A stretch of DNA of 64,000 nucleotides from Dactylonectria macrodidyma (taxonomy: Eukaryota > Ascomycota > Sordariomycetes > Hypocreales > Nectriaceae), in assembly GCA_020744425.1 (NCBI GenBank), contig JAGMUV010000025.1, positions 1,051,819-1,115,818 of the forward strand. Reading direction: 5' to 3'. Under the pieces are notes generated by a model that was given only the letters and a program-made list of their open reading frames with translations, searched no databases and was not told the origin of the DNA. Made by a program: the position numbers and the translations under genes. This document shows positions 13,641 to 27,010 of this stretch, piece after piece. Position 1 is the first letter of the stretch. Each line of letters opens with the position of its first letter.

Positions 13641-15449
13641 AACCTTAATATTTAGGTTTCTTTTAGACTCTCTCTTATAATCATTATAATCTTAGAAGAA
13701 TAAATACAAGCTAGATTCTAATTAATTAATTATATTTAGATATTAGATTTATATATATTATCTTTTTTTTTCTTATTATTTCCTTTATTTACTAAGGCTC
13801 TTCTTTTTTCTATTATTTACAGTCTCTAAGCTTATAAAGATAAAGCGCTAACTATATAAAGAGGAATGTATTAGAGCTAAGAGCCCACTAGCTAAAATAA
13901 CCCAGGATTTTAATTAGCTAACCAATTTAAATGCTAGTCTTAATAAAGCTATTAATAAGAATAATAGGAGTTAGTCTAAGATAAAAGGCTAAGATAACTC
14001 GGATATAGATAGTAATTAATTATATTCTTACTCACCTTTATTTTTAAGTTATTAAATTGTTTTTAATATTATTATAATGAGATTTATTTAATTAATTAGT
14101 ATATCTAGTTTATTTTCTAGCTAGCCACTTAATTGCAACTCTAGCCCTCTTTTTATCTGTTTTATTTTATGAGTCTTATCCATCCTCGCTCTACTATGCA
14201 TCCTGCCTACCTTATAGCACCCATCACTTTAAGTAGTAGTATCCTTCTTATTCCCCTGCTTAATACAGTATATATATATCTTATATTATATATTAAACCT
14301 TATATACTACTATTACTATTACTATTATTACTACTATTACTATTATTATTACTATTATTACTATTACTATAGCTGTTATTATAGCTATAGTTATATATAA
14401 GCTCTTTCTCTCTTACTATTCTTAGTCTATTTATTTATTACTTTCTTTATATTTATTACCTTACTTTGCCTCTCTCTATTATTAATAAATTAATAATAAA
14501 TAGAATAAAGAATAAAGAGGTTAGATTATTTAATATCTATACTATAATTTATAACTTTACTTCTAATAAATAAATACTTATTATAACAGCTCTTTAACTT
14601 CTTTAATATTTATATTATATATATTATATAGTATAATATAGATTATATATTATACTTATTATATATATATTACATTTATTATATATATATTATATATTAG
14701 CTATTACTTTAATTAAAATATATATAAAGAGAGTAAGAAGATAAAGAATAAAGGACAGAGAATAGAAAGACAAACCTAAGCTAATATTTTATAAGAGGAA
14801 ACTCTGAATCTAAAAGCTAAATTAATCCTAAGTTAACCTAAGTTTAATTATAACCTTTAGGGTTATAACCCTTATTAGCGCGCTTTATAAAAAGCGGGAT
14901 GTTTTAGTATTAAATGACCTAAATAATGTTTTATAGAAATGAAAGCCGTCCCTTTCTTTACTTTTTCTACATACTTTAGTAAGCAACCCTACTAACCCTA
15001 AGTAAATTCAAGTAGTTATTTAAGTTAAAAAACCACTTATAATAGCGTCTAGGTCTTGCTTTAATTTACTTTACTTTATATTAATAGTTTACTTTTATTA
15101 TCTAGTTTTAAATAATTTTAATAAAACTAGCTAATAGCTCTTTATAGAACTAGTGTTTAAATATAACTAGTATTATTATAGTAAGTAATATAATTAGGCT
15201 CTTAAACTGAGTTAAACCTTTTAACTTAATAAGCTTTACTTAGTATAATATATTTATAATAGCTATATATACTTTATTAATAAAAATTCACTATAGTAGC
15301 CTATTAGCCTAAAGCCTATTAATATATATTAAAAAGCTTGGATTAAATATAGTATTAGCACTTATAATTACTATTTGCATTACTTTAAATAAGCTCTCCT
15401 TCTTAGAGTTTATTAATAGTTAGAACTTAATTATATTTATATCTATTTA
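13641..15449. other. AT-rich RIPped DNA
   Basis: No supported gene. It contains a trinucleotide-type microsatellite (listed) and a long run of TATA-type sequence near 14600-14700. A small GC-retaining patch lies near 14875-14900. Confidence 0.5.
14306..14370. repeat. ACT/ATT trinucleotide microsatellite
   Basis: About 65 bp of TAC/TAT/ATT-type triplets. It produces a spurious Leu-rich reading frame that should not be annotated. Confidence 0.85.
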
Positions 15450-18400
15450 TTATACTTAGTTAATTAAGTCTACTATTAGTATAATAAATAATATAATTAT
15501 AATACTTATACTATTACTATTATATATAATAGTTAAAACTATAAATAGTAAGCTCTTATTAATACTAATTAATAGTATATATATAGCTAACTACTCTTTA
15601 TATAATAATAGAATTATTTATATACTCTCCCTTTACTTAACTAACTATTATATTAATATTAGGCTTATTAATATTTATAGTCTATTAGCTATTTACTATT
15701 TCATTTCTTCTTTATTTAGTATTATCTTACTCTTCTTCCTTATTACTATTATTCTATTACTTAATACTTTATACTTTTACTTTACTTAGGCTTTATTTCC
15801 TTCTATTAAAAACTAGTATTATAACTAACTGATTCTTTAATAATTTATAATCATTTTAAATAATAACTAACTTAATATACTAATATATATAGTATAATAT
15901 AGCTATACTATTTTTATACTATATATATTTTATAAATCCTATATAATATTTTAGTTACTTCTTATATTAAGCGCTTTACTTATTATTTAATCTATTTCTA
16001 TACTATCCTTATTATTATTATTACTAGCTATACTCTTAACTTACTTTATAACTAGCCTTTAGATCTTTTACTTAAGCTTAATTATTATTATATAATACTA
16101 TTTAATACTAAGCCTTATTTTAATCTCTACTTATAGTAAATATATTATAATTAAGCTAAGTCATTCTATATTTTAATAATTTAAATTACTATTTCTTTAT
16201 AAGAATTCTAAGCACTTTTCCTATAGTTTTAATAGCTTGTATTTATATTATAGTATCCTTTTTACTAGTAAAAGCTATATAATATATATAACTATTATTT
16301 ACTTAATATAGTTAAGTAAAAACTAAGCTATCTTATAGTTAGTTTTATAAATTGCTTTTATCTTATTATAGTCTATTATAAGTATAACTTATCTATTATA
16401 TAAAAAGACATTATATAGTAATTACTATATATTATAGTATTATAATATTACTATTTCTAGCCCGCGCTCTAATTACTCTTTTTAAATATATATAAGTAGT
16501 ATTAATTATTCTTAAAATATATATAGCTACTATATTCACTTTTATACACTAGCTTGCTTTTACTAGTTCTTCTTCTTATTAAATATAGATACTTCTATAA
16601 AATGCATAACCTTACTTAGCCTAGTATCTAATTATATATTCTTATTATTTATTATAAATAACTAGCTAGTGCTAAGCTATAATATACTATTAATAATCCG
16701 CTTTATATTAATTCTAGGCTTAATATAATCTTATATACTATTTAATATCTTATTTAATAAGCTATTTACTTATATTATAATTTTATAAGCTGCTTACTAA
16801 AAGTTATATACTTATATATAATTCTTATTATATACTAGCGCTTTATTATTATTAGACTAATACACTATTAATAGCTTACTTATCTTATTATAATGCTCTT
16901 TATTATATACTATTTAATTAATAATCTTACTTATTATTATATAAGTGCTTATATATATTTATATCTTATATTCTTACTAAAACTAATTAAGTACTTTTAC
17001 TTTTAAATACTCTTCTTTTAAAAATATATTCTTAAATCCAGCCTTTAGAAAAAAAAGACAGACAAGCTATAATAATATTATAAGTATACTTATAAAGAGA
17101 TATACTTCTATATAGTCTTATAAGTGCCTTTAAATACCTATTACTATATAAAAGTATAGTATTATATTACTATATATATTATTACTTATAACATATATAA
17201 TAAGCATGCGACGCATCCAAGTATACAACGCACTTATACTATATACTTAAAAGTGTAAACTTTAAATTTTCTAAAATGGGCTACATAGTCTTAGGAATTT
17301 TAGGAAATTAATCTTAAGTAATTAACTAAAAACGTCATAAGTTAGTATTTTTATTAGATTTTTACTTAATTTATTTAGCTTTTTAAAATTATAAATAAGA
17401 AAAAAAACAGTGCGAATAAGATTTTTTAAAATAAGTTTATAAATAAAATCTTTTAAAAATCTAAAAAAATCTTTACTTATTTTTATATACTTATTAAACC
17501 CATATGTAAAATATAAGCCATTTTAAGTATAGTTTGAATTTTTAAAGAATTTTTAAAAAAGTACTATTTTAGGTATAAATTGGAAATGCGTCGTATACTT
17601 GGATGCGTTGCATGCTTATCATGTACGTTATATATTTTAATAAAAGCTATTATAAATCGAAATACAGCTTAATTAAGCGCTTTTATCTCTATAATTACTA
17701 ACTTATAGTATTTAGGCCTTTACTCTTTACTATTCTCCTTATTATTACTTAAGCTTTTACTATTTAAATTATTATCTTTATTAAAGAAGCCGCTATTACT
17801 ATATAGTTCAGTTTATTTAATAATATTGCCTAACTACTTATCCTCTAGCTTATAAGCTATATTTACTATTAAGCTTTATTATTTATTTATAAAGCGTATT
17901 ACTAGTCATTTTACTACATCCTTATAACCTATTTAGTATATATATTAATAGAATACTAAGTAGTAATATCTAATAGACTAATAGCTAGCCTATGACTTGT
18001 CTTTTATAATATATTTAAATAGAAAGCTGTTTAATTTCCTTAGCTAAATACTATAAAGATATTATAACATTTCCTTTAGTATGCTTTCTAGTTACTAGTT
18101 ATAGTAATCTACCTCTTAGTTAAAGCTCTTATTTAGTTATATAAATAGCTATAACTTCTTTATAGCTTTTTTATCCTTAAAGACTCTTATCTTAACCTTA
18201 CTAGCCTTTGCTTATATTCTTTAAGCTGTATTATAAATCTTAGTCAGACTTTAGTCCTTAAAGTGCCTTACTTACTTTATTTCCTTTACTTAAGTCAAGT
18301 TATAATTAATGCTCTCTTACTTATTACTATACTTATTTCTCTTAGTATCCTCCTTTAATAGCTCAGCCTTACTATTAATAATCATTCTATTTATAATACT

Positions 18401-19199
18401 ATTTATTATTATAAACTCTAATACTATTATACTATTACTATTATTATAAGCTTAAATAATTTAGTATCTTATATATTATATTAGTATTTATATTTATAGT
18501 TATATAATACTATATTTTAATTTATTAAAGCTATATTATAACTCTATTTAATAATGGATTATATTCTTTTATAATTATATTATATAGTAGTATATATTAT
18601 AACTAAACCCACTATATATATTAAAAATTAGAATTAGTTCGCTCTAATTAGCTAGTAATTTAACTATAGCTAGATTATTTAATAAATCTATATTAATATA
18701 ATCTATTATATTCTTAAGTAATTATCCCTTTATTTAATATATATACTTAAAGTAGGACTTAATACTAGTACTTAAATTAATAATATATTAATATATCTTA
18801 TATAGTAAAAGCTAGTACTTATTAATAAGTGTTATATACTTATTTATTTATTATTTTTTATATATTATTAATATAATATTATAGTATTTTTAATAATATA
18901 GTAAATTTATAAGTATTTTACCTTTCTTTTTTTAATATTATATATACTATATATTATAATTATAATATAAATATAGTTTAATAATAGAAACTTATTAAAC
19001 TTCTATATTTATATTAATCATTCTATATAGATTTACTATAATTTAATTACTAATTCTTAACTTATAATAGAGCTAACTTTAAACTATAACTAATTAGTAT
19101 TTACATCTAGCTTTAAGGAATCAGGCTTTAAAGCTCGGACTATATAATCCCTATTTACACTAATTTTTAAAGTCTAACATCCTTTTAATAAAGCCTAGG
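15450..19199. repeat. 3.3-kb dispersed repeat, copy A (interrupted by a MITE)
   Basis: Collinear with 27011-30756 over its whole length; differences are almost all C/T and G/A. The shared left edge is near CTTAGTTAA(C/T)TAAGTCTACT and the shared right edge is CCTTTTAATAAAGCCTAGG, after which the copies diverge at once. Removing the 438-bp MITE leaves about 3.3 kb. I see no LTRs or terminal inverted repeats. On the minus strand pieces of a decayed coding frame are visible (codons near 18241 back to about 18000 read KIYNTA, AKASKVKIRVFKDKKAIKKL and similar). It is therefore probably a transposon of unknown class, transcribed leftward. Confidence 0.7.
17191..17628 (+). mobile_element. 438-bp MITE, copy 1
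   Basis: Flanked by TA on both sides (17189-17190 and 17629-17630). Terminal inverted repeats of about 43 bp start ACGTACAT(A/G)ATAAGCATGC; the left end here is RIPped to ACATATATAATAAGCATGC. Each end carries two 17-bp iterons of the type AAGCATGCGACGCATCC. The interior has no coding potential. It sits inside the 3.3-kb repeat copy A. Confidence 0.88.
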
Positions 19200-19330
19200 T
19201 TAAGCTAAAAGAGACTCTTTATAAATAAGTAGCTTATAGTAATATTAGTAGTATTATTAATAAGATCACTCTATAGGATCTTAAGTAATCTAAGCTTAGT
19301 AAGTAACTAATCCTTAAATTTCTAATAAAA

Positions 19331-20160
19331 AAGCAATTTTTTATAAAATAGTATTTCAGCCTAGTATAAAGCAGCTTAAAGCATTAACTAAATACTACGG
19401 ATATTAATCCAAAGGCCTTTATAAATAGCATTATCTTAATTCTAACTAATAAAACCTTCTATAGCCTTATTCCTATTAGCCGCTATACTGTAATTATAAA
19501 GTTATATAATAAACTGTATTAATATAGTATCCTAGCCTTAATTACTTCTAACTATAAATCAGCGCGTTATTTTAAAGATGAGTTTAAAATAGCTTAAACT
19601 ATTCTCCTTTATATCTTCTTTACTTTACTCTTACTCTCTCTTCTATTAAATAGATTTAACTCTTTAATTAATAATATACTTAATAAGTAAAAGACAGAAG
19701 ATAGCTATAATAATAGAAAGCTTTAGTATAAAATTATTATAAGTCTTTTATATTATATTATTATAAATACTTAGAACTATTAAAAAGCTAATAAGAATGC
19801 TTTAATATTTAATAGTCTTAATAAAATAGTTAAAAATAGAGATATAGAGTTTTAATATAGCTTTATTAAATAGAATATATAACTTAACTATTTATAGTAC
19901 TCTAATATTACTATCATTCTCTTTTAATATATCTATTAAATTATCTATATACTATATTATAATATTATATATAGTAAACTGCTTTTAACTAAGCTTAAAT
20001 AGTAATTAGTAAGCTGGATTCTTAAAAGCTATATATTAAATAATATATATAAATAGCTATAAGCATACTATAATATACTTCTTTTAAGTTACTTATTTAA
20101 ACTTAAAGTAAAAGGGTATAGTCTTCTCTTTATTAAGCTCCTTTTAGTTTACTTTAAATA
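19331..20160 (+). pseudogene. Decayed protein-coding frame, family not recognised
   Basis: A plus-strand frame in phase with 19331 stays protein-like for about 0.8 kb with only RIP-type stops. Readable pieces include TDINPKAFINSIILILTNKT and FYSLIPISRYTVIIKLYNKL near 19395-19510, and KSARYFKDEF near 19560. I do not recognise the protein. It begins about 130 bp beyond the right edge of repeat copy A, so it may belong to a neighbouring decayed element. Confidence 0.3.
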
Positions 20161-21960
20161 ATACATTTTATAATATAATATTTAGCTTTATAGTAACTAT
20201 AATATAGTAAATAAAATACTTAATAGCGAAATGTATATACTATAACTCAGTATTATTATTATTATCCTTTTTTAAATTAATAGTATATTTTAATAAAATA
20301 AGACCTTATAGAAAGTCTTTCTTCTTACTAAATTCCTTTAAGTAAATAGTTGCTCTTAGTTAGTAAAGCTATATATTTAAAAAAGTAAAGTCACCTTACT
20401 CTTTAATATATTCAGCCTCTTGCTTCTAAATGTATTTTACTTTAGATTAGAATGCTTTTAATACTTCCTGGATATTGTTTTTAACTCTCTATTCCTCAGC
20501 TCCTAGACTGTTAAAGTCCTGGCCTTTAGTAACTTCAAAGTACTTACTACAGAGACCCTTAATAAAGAGCTATTAATAGAAGACCCTATATCTTTATAAC
20601 GCACTAGCCTACTCCTCCTCAGCTTATATAACTAATTAGTAACTTCCTTTAAGCTTTTAATTCTATTTATAAGTATCTTTAAAATACTCTTAAATTCTTT
20701 TTAAATTAGAGCCTATAAACTAGCAGTTTAGTATAATAGTATATTAAAATCCTCTAGACTTAGGTTTTCTAAGTGCTTTAAGTAATGTATTAGTATTAAG
20801 TAAAACTAGTATTTTAAGAATTCTATTCTATTTTTAAATAATATTAAGCTTAGCTATTTACTCTTATACCTTTCTAATCTATACCTTACTTAGCTTATAA
20901 AGTAATACTTAAAGATATAGTTTAATTCTATACTTAATAATAATTATCTTATAAGTATAATAACTAAGAATATAGAGTTTTTATAAGTATAAAAAGTATT
21001 CTATTAAATATAAGAATTAAAAATAAAACTGATTAAAAAGCTCTATAGAATTCTTTACTACTTTACGCTCTTTTTATACTTCTTTTAAATTCAATTTATT
21101 TTTATTTAGTTAATTACTAGTATTAAAATAACTATAGTTACTATAGCCTTATAAAAGTAAATAGTGCTCTGATTTATTAGTTTATATAGGCTACTCTTAC
21201 TTACTAAGGACTATTAATAAGGACTTTTATAATAAGATATAATATAACTCTTTAAATATAATAGTAAAGTAAAAAATAAGTAGACTAATATATTTATATA
21301 ATTAAGGTTAGTATATTTACTAGTTTTTAAATTCTCTTTACACTCTATAGCTAAAGAACTACTAATTGCCAGTTACTTATATTTTAATTACTAGCTACTC
21401 TATAGCTTACTAGCGCGTTTTGATTTAATACTAAGACTTAATTACTAGTTATTAAACAGCGATTTATATTAACTCAGGCTTTTTAAAGCGTATTATATAC
21501 TATTATAAAGTTAAAAATTAGAAGATTTTAAATATGTTATTTATAGTCTTATCTAATAAGAGCTAAAGGAGATATTCCCTTATTAGTTATATATTTTATA
21601 TATAAGGACTTTATAAGTTAAAAGTTTATAAAGAGAATAATATTAAAAGAGAGAATTGCTTTATACTCTATCTCTTTAAAATTATAAATATTAATAATGA
21701 ATTATTAAAATGCATTAATATAAAAGCTAGCTTACTTAACTAATATATACTTAAGAGAAAATTAGATAGAAATTATTTTAAATAGTATTAATAAGTAATA
21801 AATAGCTAATAGTAAAAGATAGAGATAAATAGTCTTTAAATATAAAGAGGTCTCTATTTATATAGTTAGTAAGTAATAAGAATGGGTTATATAAGCCTCT
21901 TATTAATGCTAGACTAGAGCTTAATTCATAAGCTAAGAAGAACTAAGTGTATTATTAAGC
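20161..21960. other. AT-rich RIPped DNA
   Basis: Nothing recognisable. Slightly higher GC at 20400-20640 and 21360-21480 suggests remnants of repeats. Confidence 0.5.
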
Positions 21961-23702
21961 AGCTGCTTATATAAGTAAGGGAATTAAGAAGGGCCTATCC
22001 GGGCATTCTATAGATAGAAAGAGGGATATTTGCCCTATACGAATAGGATCCTGATATAGAGGGATAACTTAATACCATGAGGTAGCACTACTAGGTCCAA
22101 GTGGGAGAGGCCTCCGAGGGGTGGCAGCTACAATACTCAGAGATGAAACTCAAGCACATCAAAATCCATTTCCGTTTCTGGAGCTGAGCTCCTGCTGCTG
22201 TAAGCTGAGGTGTCGCTAAGCCCGGGCTGAGGTGCCTGAAGGGGCCCACTTTTGGGATCGCAGACCCCTGTAAGGGACCCAGATCTGGGACAACGTCCCG
22301 GAATTTAGGCCCCGGCTAGCCTTTCCGTGTTAAAGAATCTGAACTGTAGTTTGTAACTAAGCAGTTTGAGAAACCTGCGCCTGCGATACTACCTAGCTAG
22401 CAGAGCTTTTACCGATATAAGATGAATCTAGGGTTATGTAAGAGGTAGACTGGCGATTCCTTCATGTACATCATATTCCTCATAATGATACTCAGGACTG
22501 CGCCGTCTCCGTTGCGCCAACAGGCAGGTTCCTTCAGATCTGTGAAAAAAGCACAATCACGCGATAAGGTCAGTACAGCTTTTGACCATATCGTCCGTGA
22601 TGCCAACATGCCCGTCTATGGCTTGTGTTGGAGGTGCCATGTATGAGGTCATCTCGAAGCAGATGGAGCTCGGGTATCATCCTGCCATAACCTGCCCCAA
22701 GTAAGAAGCCTCAGTGTAGAGCCATCAGCGTTTCTGGAAATGGCCTCGAGGGCTCAATGCCGGGTTCTGCCTCTATTTAGGACCATCGCCGAAGTGAATG
22801 TCAGTGTTAAAAGAGATTGGTGGCGGTCCTTTGCCCTCTTCCTTGCAATGTTGCACACAGTATGAAGTTTTTGCCATCCGTGACCGCCAAGTTTCGAACC
22901 AGCCTATCTGCAGGGGCGGGCGTGACCACGGGGAGTGTCGAGTTACAGTCCCCCACGAGTAATATTTTCTATTGCTTCAATCAAATACTATAAATACACC
23001 TTGTTAAAACAACAGCATCACCCTTTCTCTGAGGTAAACGCTCCTTTGACACGATTTCTGTCTCTCCGCATTGGAATTAGCAAAACCCTAGGTACGGGTT
23101 GCCTTCAATTAACTGGCTAACCAGCCTCCTTTCGGCCCAATTGTCCTTGTGACGGGCTAATCTCCACCACGTAAGCATATGCAGCCAGTTATTGGGTAAT
23201 TAGAACGCCTCATTCAGCCTCTCCACTCAGCTCGGCGCTCTCTGAGTACACATTGAAGTAACAAATGATCTTGAGAATACGGAAAAGCAACACCAAATAT
23301 CTATTTAAATGGTATCAAAATTGGAAGTAGGAACGGATAAGTGTTCTATGGTTTATGGAGATTTTATCTTCTATTTTAATGGCAGCTCATACGAACGTAT
23401 CTCATAGCCTGTAGAGGTGTGGCAGTTAGCTGGACGAGTCCCAAGGGCCACGAGGCAATATGCCAAGCCCCAAATTCGAATGCAAGGGAGCGTAAGAGGC
23501 TGAAATGGCCTAATAAGCATAAAGTGCAGATGCAAGCCACTAACTTCCTTCCTTGAAATCTAGGCAGAAGGAAAATCCCCCTCTTCCTGAAGAATGATAA
23601 AGGACCAGGTTCCCAGCTGTACGCCTGACCTGTTGGCATCTCCGTCATAGGTACATGTACCGCAACAGAATCTCATCCTATCTCCTCTTCTAGTTCGAGA
23701 AT
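21961..23702. other. Non-coding left part of gene island 1
   Basis: Composition jumps to normal GC near 21985 and again sharply near 22080. Several short frames exist on both strands, but none has a convincing start, splice or domain. The stretch before the surface-protein gene includes a TATAAATA-like sequence near 22988, too far upstream to assign. I treat it as intergenic/promoter sequence. Confidence 0.4.
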
Positions 23703-25597
23703 ATGCCTGGAGACCGCTTTCTTTTTGCCAGCCGGTTCGTGTTGGGAATCGCTGGGCTGGCCGCCTCTGCCATGGCAGGTAAGTTCCCAAAGTCCATGCT
23801 GTGATTATCTTTAGCAGTGGAAGGCATCACATCAGCTCCAGGCCTTTGCCTTTATATCATAACCCCGATACTGACTCGATCTTATCGCTTGCAGACTGCT
23901 CGAGCAACGGCACATTGACGCTGACGGACGTCACTGAGGTCGCGAGCCTGGCATCATGCGCCACATATTTTGGCGATATCTACCTGACCAACTTGACCGA
24001 AACGATCAACCTGACGGGCATGGAAACAATCGTGGGCGAGATTTATTACTACAACGAGGATGTGTGGGATGTCACGATCGATAGCTCGAGTCTCAAGAAC
24101 CTGACTGGTAAATTGGAGCTAAATACTGAGTTGGAATCGGGCGCTCAACCTCAGGCCAACGCGTATTTATCTCTGCCGGCCCTGAAAAGCATCTCTTACA
24201 TTTTAGCCTATGGCTGGCTAGGCGTATCACTGAATACCAGCCCGAACCTGACCATCTGGGGAGAATTTGGCGTTTGGGGTACGGATGACCTGCCAATGCA
24301 GATCATCAACCCCAGCTTCAACATGACGACTGCCCACGAATTTCGAGTATTGGACACGGTGTTCTCGATCGAAGGGCTTCCCATACCCACGCCAGTCGAG
24401 TATTCGCTATCCTCGTCAGTCGAGGAAGTAACAGGATATCTCGAAATAATGTCTAACAAAGATATGCAGACTTTATTGCTAAATGACCTCGAATTTGTTC
24501 GCTATGGGGCGACGATATCTTCAAATGCAGTCCTAGTTCATATCTCAGTATCTGCAGTTGACGTGGGCCGACTGACGATTGAGGAGAATGGCAGGTCTGC
24601 ATCCCTGTCGCTCCCACAGCTAGAGAAATTGGGTGGCCGCATCAATCATGAAGACTACATCATCGACGAGTTTACGCTCGAAAAAGTATATGACGGAAAC
24701 GCAGGCGGCCAATTTCGACACCTGCTTGATATAAGCGTTCCCTTGCTGAGGGAGGTGCACGAGAACGAAGAAGCCTGGAAATACCACTCCGATCTAAGCT
24801 TCACGTCAAACATTTTCTCAGAGCTGTCCCTTCCACGCCTTGAAACTGTCAATTGCACCTTTTATATCGAAGGCAACGATGAACTCGAGGATCTCTGGAT
24901 CCCGCGTCTAAGCTATACGAAAGAGCTCGAGGTTCATAACAACCCGAAGTTGTTGAACTTTACAGCGAACCTCCTCAAGAAGGCGGGGATGATCAACATG
25001 ACGGGTTCATTCACAAACGTCGAATTCTTCAGCTTGGAGCTCGTTGAGGGGGACTTTTACCTCGCCGGTGACGAGACCATGGACTGTTCCTGGCTGAACG
25101 AGCATCTAACCAGCGGCATCGTCAAAGGCACGTACAAGTGCAAAGGGAACTACACGAAGCCCGCGGTAGAACGGAAGCCGAGTACTCCGACAGACGAGGC
25201 TCAGCTGGAGGAGTGGGAGTCAGGCAACGGCGGATGGAGGGAGGACCACAAAGATGCTGGAGGAGGGCTCTCAACGCGGGCAAAGGCGGGTATTGGTGGT
25301 GGCGTTGCCGCGGCCTTCTTAGCGACTCTGGCTGCTGGTGCTTGGCTACTCATTCACAGGCGCAAGTCACAAAGCACCGCGACTACACCGGACAACAATG
25401 CGGAATTGTATGGAGAGTCCGGGGTAGCCCTACCTCCAGATCGTCGCAAACATGAGCTTGATAGTAATATCTCGCAAGTGGAAGAGCCCTCGGAGAGGAC
25501 TAGATCCGATCTGCCGGCTGAGCTTCACCCGGAGACAGTCGAGCGTCACCCAGAAACAGTTGAGCTTAACCCAGAGCCAGTTGAGCCAACAAGATAG
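23703..25597 (+). CDS. Ecm33/receptor-L-domain type cell-surface glycoprotein with C-terminal membrane anchor
   Basis: Two exons, 23703-23778 and 23895-25597. The intron 23779-23894 (116 nt) starts GTAAGT and ends TTGCAG and splits a codon after its first base. Exon 1 encodes a signal peptide (MPGDRFLFASRFVLGIAGLA...), so the protein starts there and not at ATG codons inside the intron. The mature part (592 aa in total) begins DCSSNGTLTL and has the repeating beta-helix pattern of fungal Ecm33/Sps2-like proteins, with many Asn-X-Ser/Thr sites (NGT, NLT, NMT, NCT). Residues about 490-513 form a Gly/Ala-rich transmembrane helix followed by HRRK, so it is type I membrane-bound rather than GPI-anchored. 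The cytoplasmic tail ends in repeated HPETVE/NPEPVE units. The role is probably at the cell wall or surface; the ligand is unknown. Confidence 0.82.
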
Positions 25598-25859
25598 CGT
25601 TCTTGCGGGGGCCTGTACCTTGGCGCGCCCGTGGGAGCGGACGGTCCCTTGATGAGGTAAATGTTGAATTTGAATACAAAGAGATCAAGGCTGTGACAAG
25701 ACATAGTGTGGCATCGAGCAGGTCTTAACTGGATTCAACTATGAAAAATGTGATGAGAAAGTGACTGCGTCTTTATGAATTTGTATTAGAAAGTGGCTCA
25801 ACTTGAAGGTACAAAAGACCTTTAACAAAGTAACGCCTAGTTATGGGAAATAACTTCTC

Positions 25860-26301
25860 TCACGTAGCCAAGCTTCGGTAGCTCGAATTGCCATCATGGA
25901 GGTCTGAAAGGAGACTGAGGGCATTTAGAATTTGTTTCGTGGTGATACCGGTGTCTGCTCTAATGTCCACGACTTTCATAGTCAGCTTGGCGTGGGTGAC
26001 CAGGCGGAAGAATTCGTTACGTGTTGATGAGCTGGGACGGTAAATTATAAAAGCCGACCAGCCTGTCCTCGTCCGGGATGCATTCGGTCGGGTTCCTCTC
26101 GCTAGTGGAGATGGGCTAGAGAATTTCCCGCGGAGCTGCGTTTAACAGCAGCTTTGCGATTCTCGTCGCTATGAAATCTCACGTTTGTTCGACCTGGTCT
26201 ACGAAAGATTGCATCTGAAAGGTCTCACACCTCGGCACCGACCGAACTCCACTCCTATGGCTCGGCAGCCAGGAGCTCCCCGCGTTGCTAAATGTTGTCA
26301 T
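25860..26301 (-). pseudogene. Broken minus-strand gene, unknown protein
   Basis: Read leftward from ATG 26301, one frame gives VRSVPRCETFQMQSFVDQVE, then a TGA, then DFIATRIAKLLLNAAPREIL, then a TAG, then DEDRLVGFYNLPSQLINT before another stop near 26020. At that point a second frame continues smoothly with RNEFFRLVTHAKLTMKVVDI, then a segment with ITTKQILNALSLLSDLHDG, and ends at TGA 25860-25862. This looks like one protein broken by a frameshift and two nonsense changes. It is convergent to the surface-protein gene, about 260 bp from its stop. The family is not recognised. Confidence 0.4.
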
Positions 26302-26369
26302 CCCCTGTTTACGCTACGGTTATATATTTAGATGAGGGATGTTTTAAGCAGCGAGTGGAGAGGGGAGAA

Positions 26370-27010
26370 GGAAAAGAGAGATAATAGAACTACTTATATA
26401 TATTATATATACTAAGTTACGCTATCTTTATTATATTAATAAATAGATTCTTTTAAATTTACTAAAATAATATAATAAAATATATAATTTAAAAAATTTT
26501 TAAATTTAATATTATTGTTAAAACATTACTAACACTGCCAGGCCGGCGCTAGGATTATAAGCACATATGCACAGACTACAGCAAGTAACAGCTGTAAGGG
26601 CATGTATAGGTCTACTTACCTACTAAATATAGAGCTACTTCGTGGCCCTATTATCTAGCCTAGATTCTGTTCTTTAGATATTAAGTAAAACACTAAGTTA
26701 ATTATTACGGTTTTAATATCTCACTTGCTTAAAAGAGCAATTGCTCTAGTAACAGTGTACTTATTTATCTAATAATTATAAAATTATTAAATATTAAAAT
26801 CTTTTAGGTTTTTAAATTAAAATATTAAAATTAATATATTAATTATTAATATATATAATAAGTGTTATAGGCTAGGGCCTATATCCTTATAGCTATACTA
26901 TAAGATATATAAGGCTTATATGTACTAAAGACTGGAAATTGCTTTATAGCTTAGGAGTATTAGGAACTTCTTTCCTTCTTCTTTATTTTTAATATAAATT
27001 GCATTCTAAA
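26370..27010. other. AT-rich RIPped DNA
   Basis: An abrupt composition change lies near 26370. A small GC-retaining patch (26530-26760) has no recognisable gene. Confidence 0.5.

Noticed and set aside
14169..14372. 67-codon frame ending in a poly-Leu run
   Set aside because: Produced by the trinucleotide microsatellite in AT-rich DNA; no domain or neighbours support it.
22409..23790. Several 60-90 codon frames on both strands before the surface-protein gene
   Set aside because: No splice continuity, domain or composition support; they overlap each other and the real first exon.
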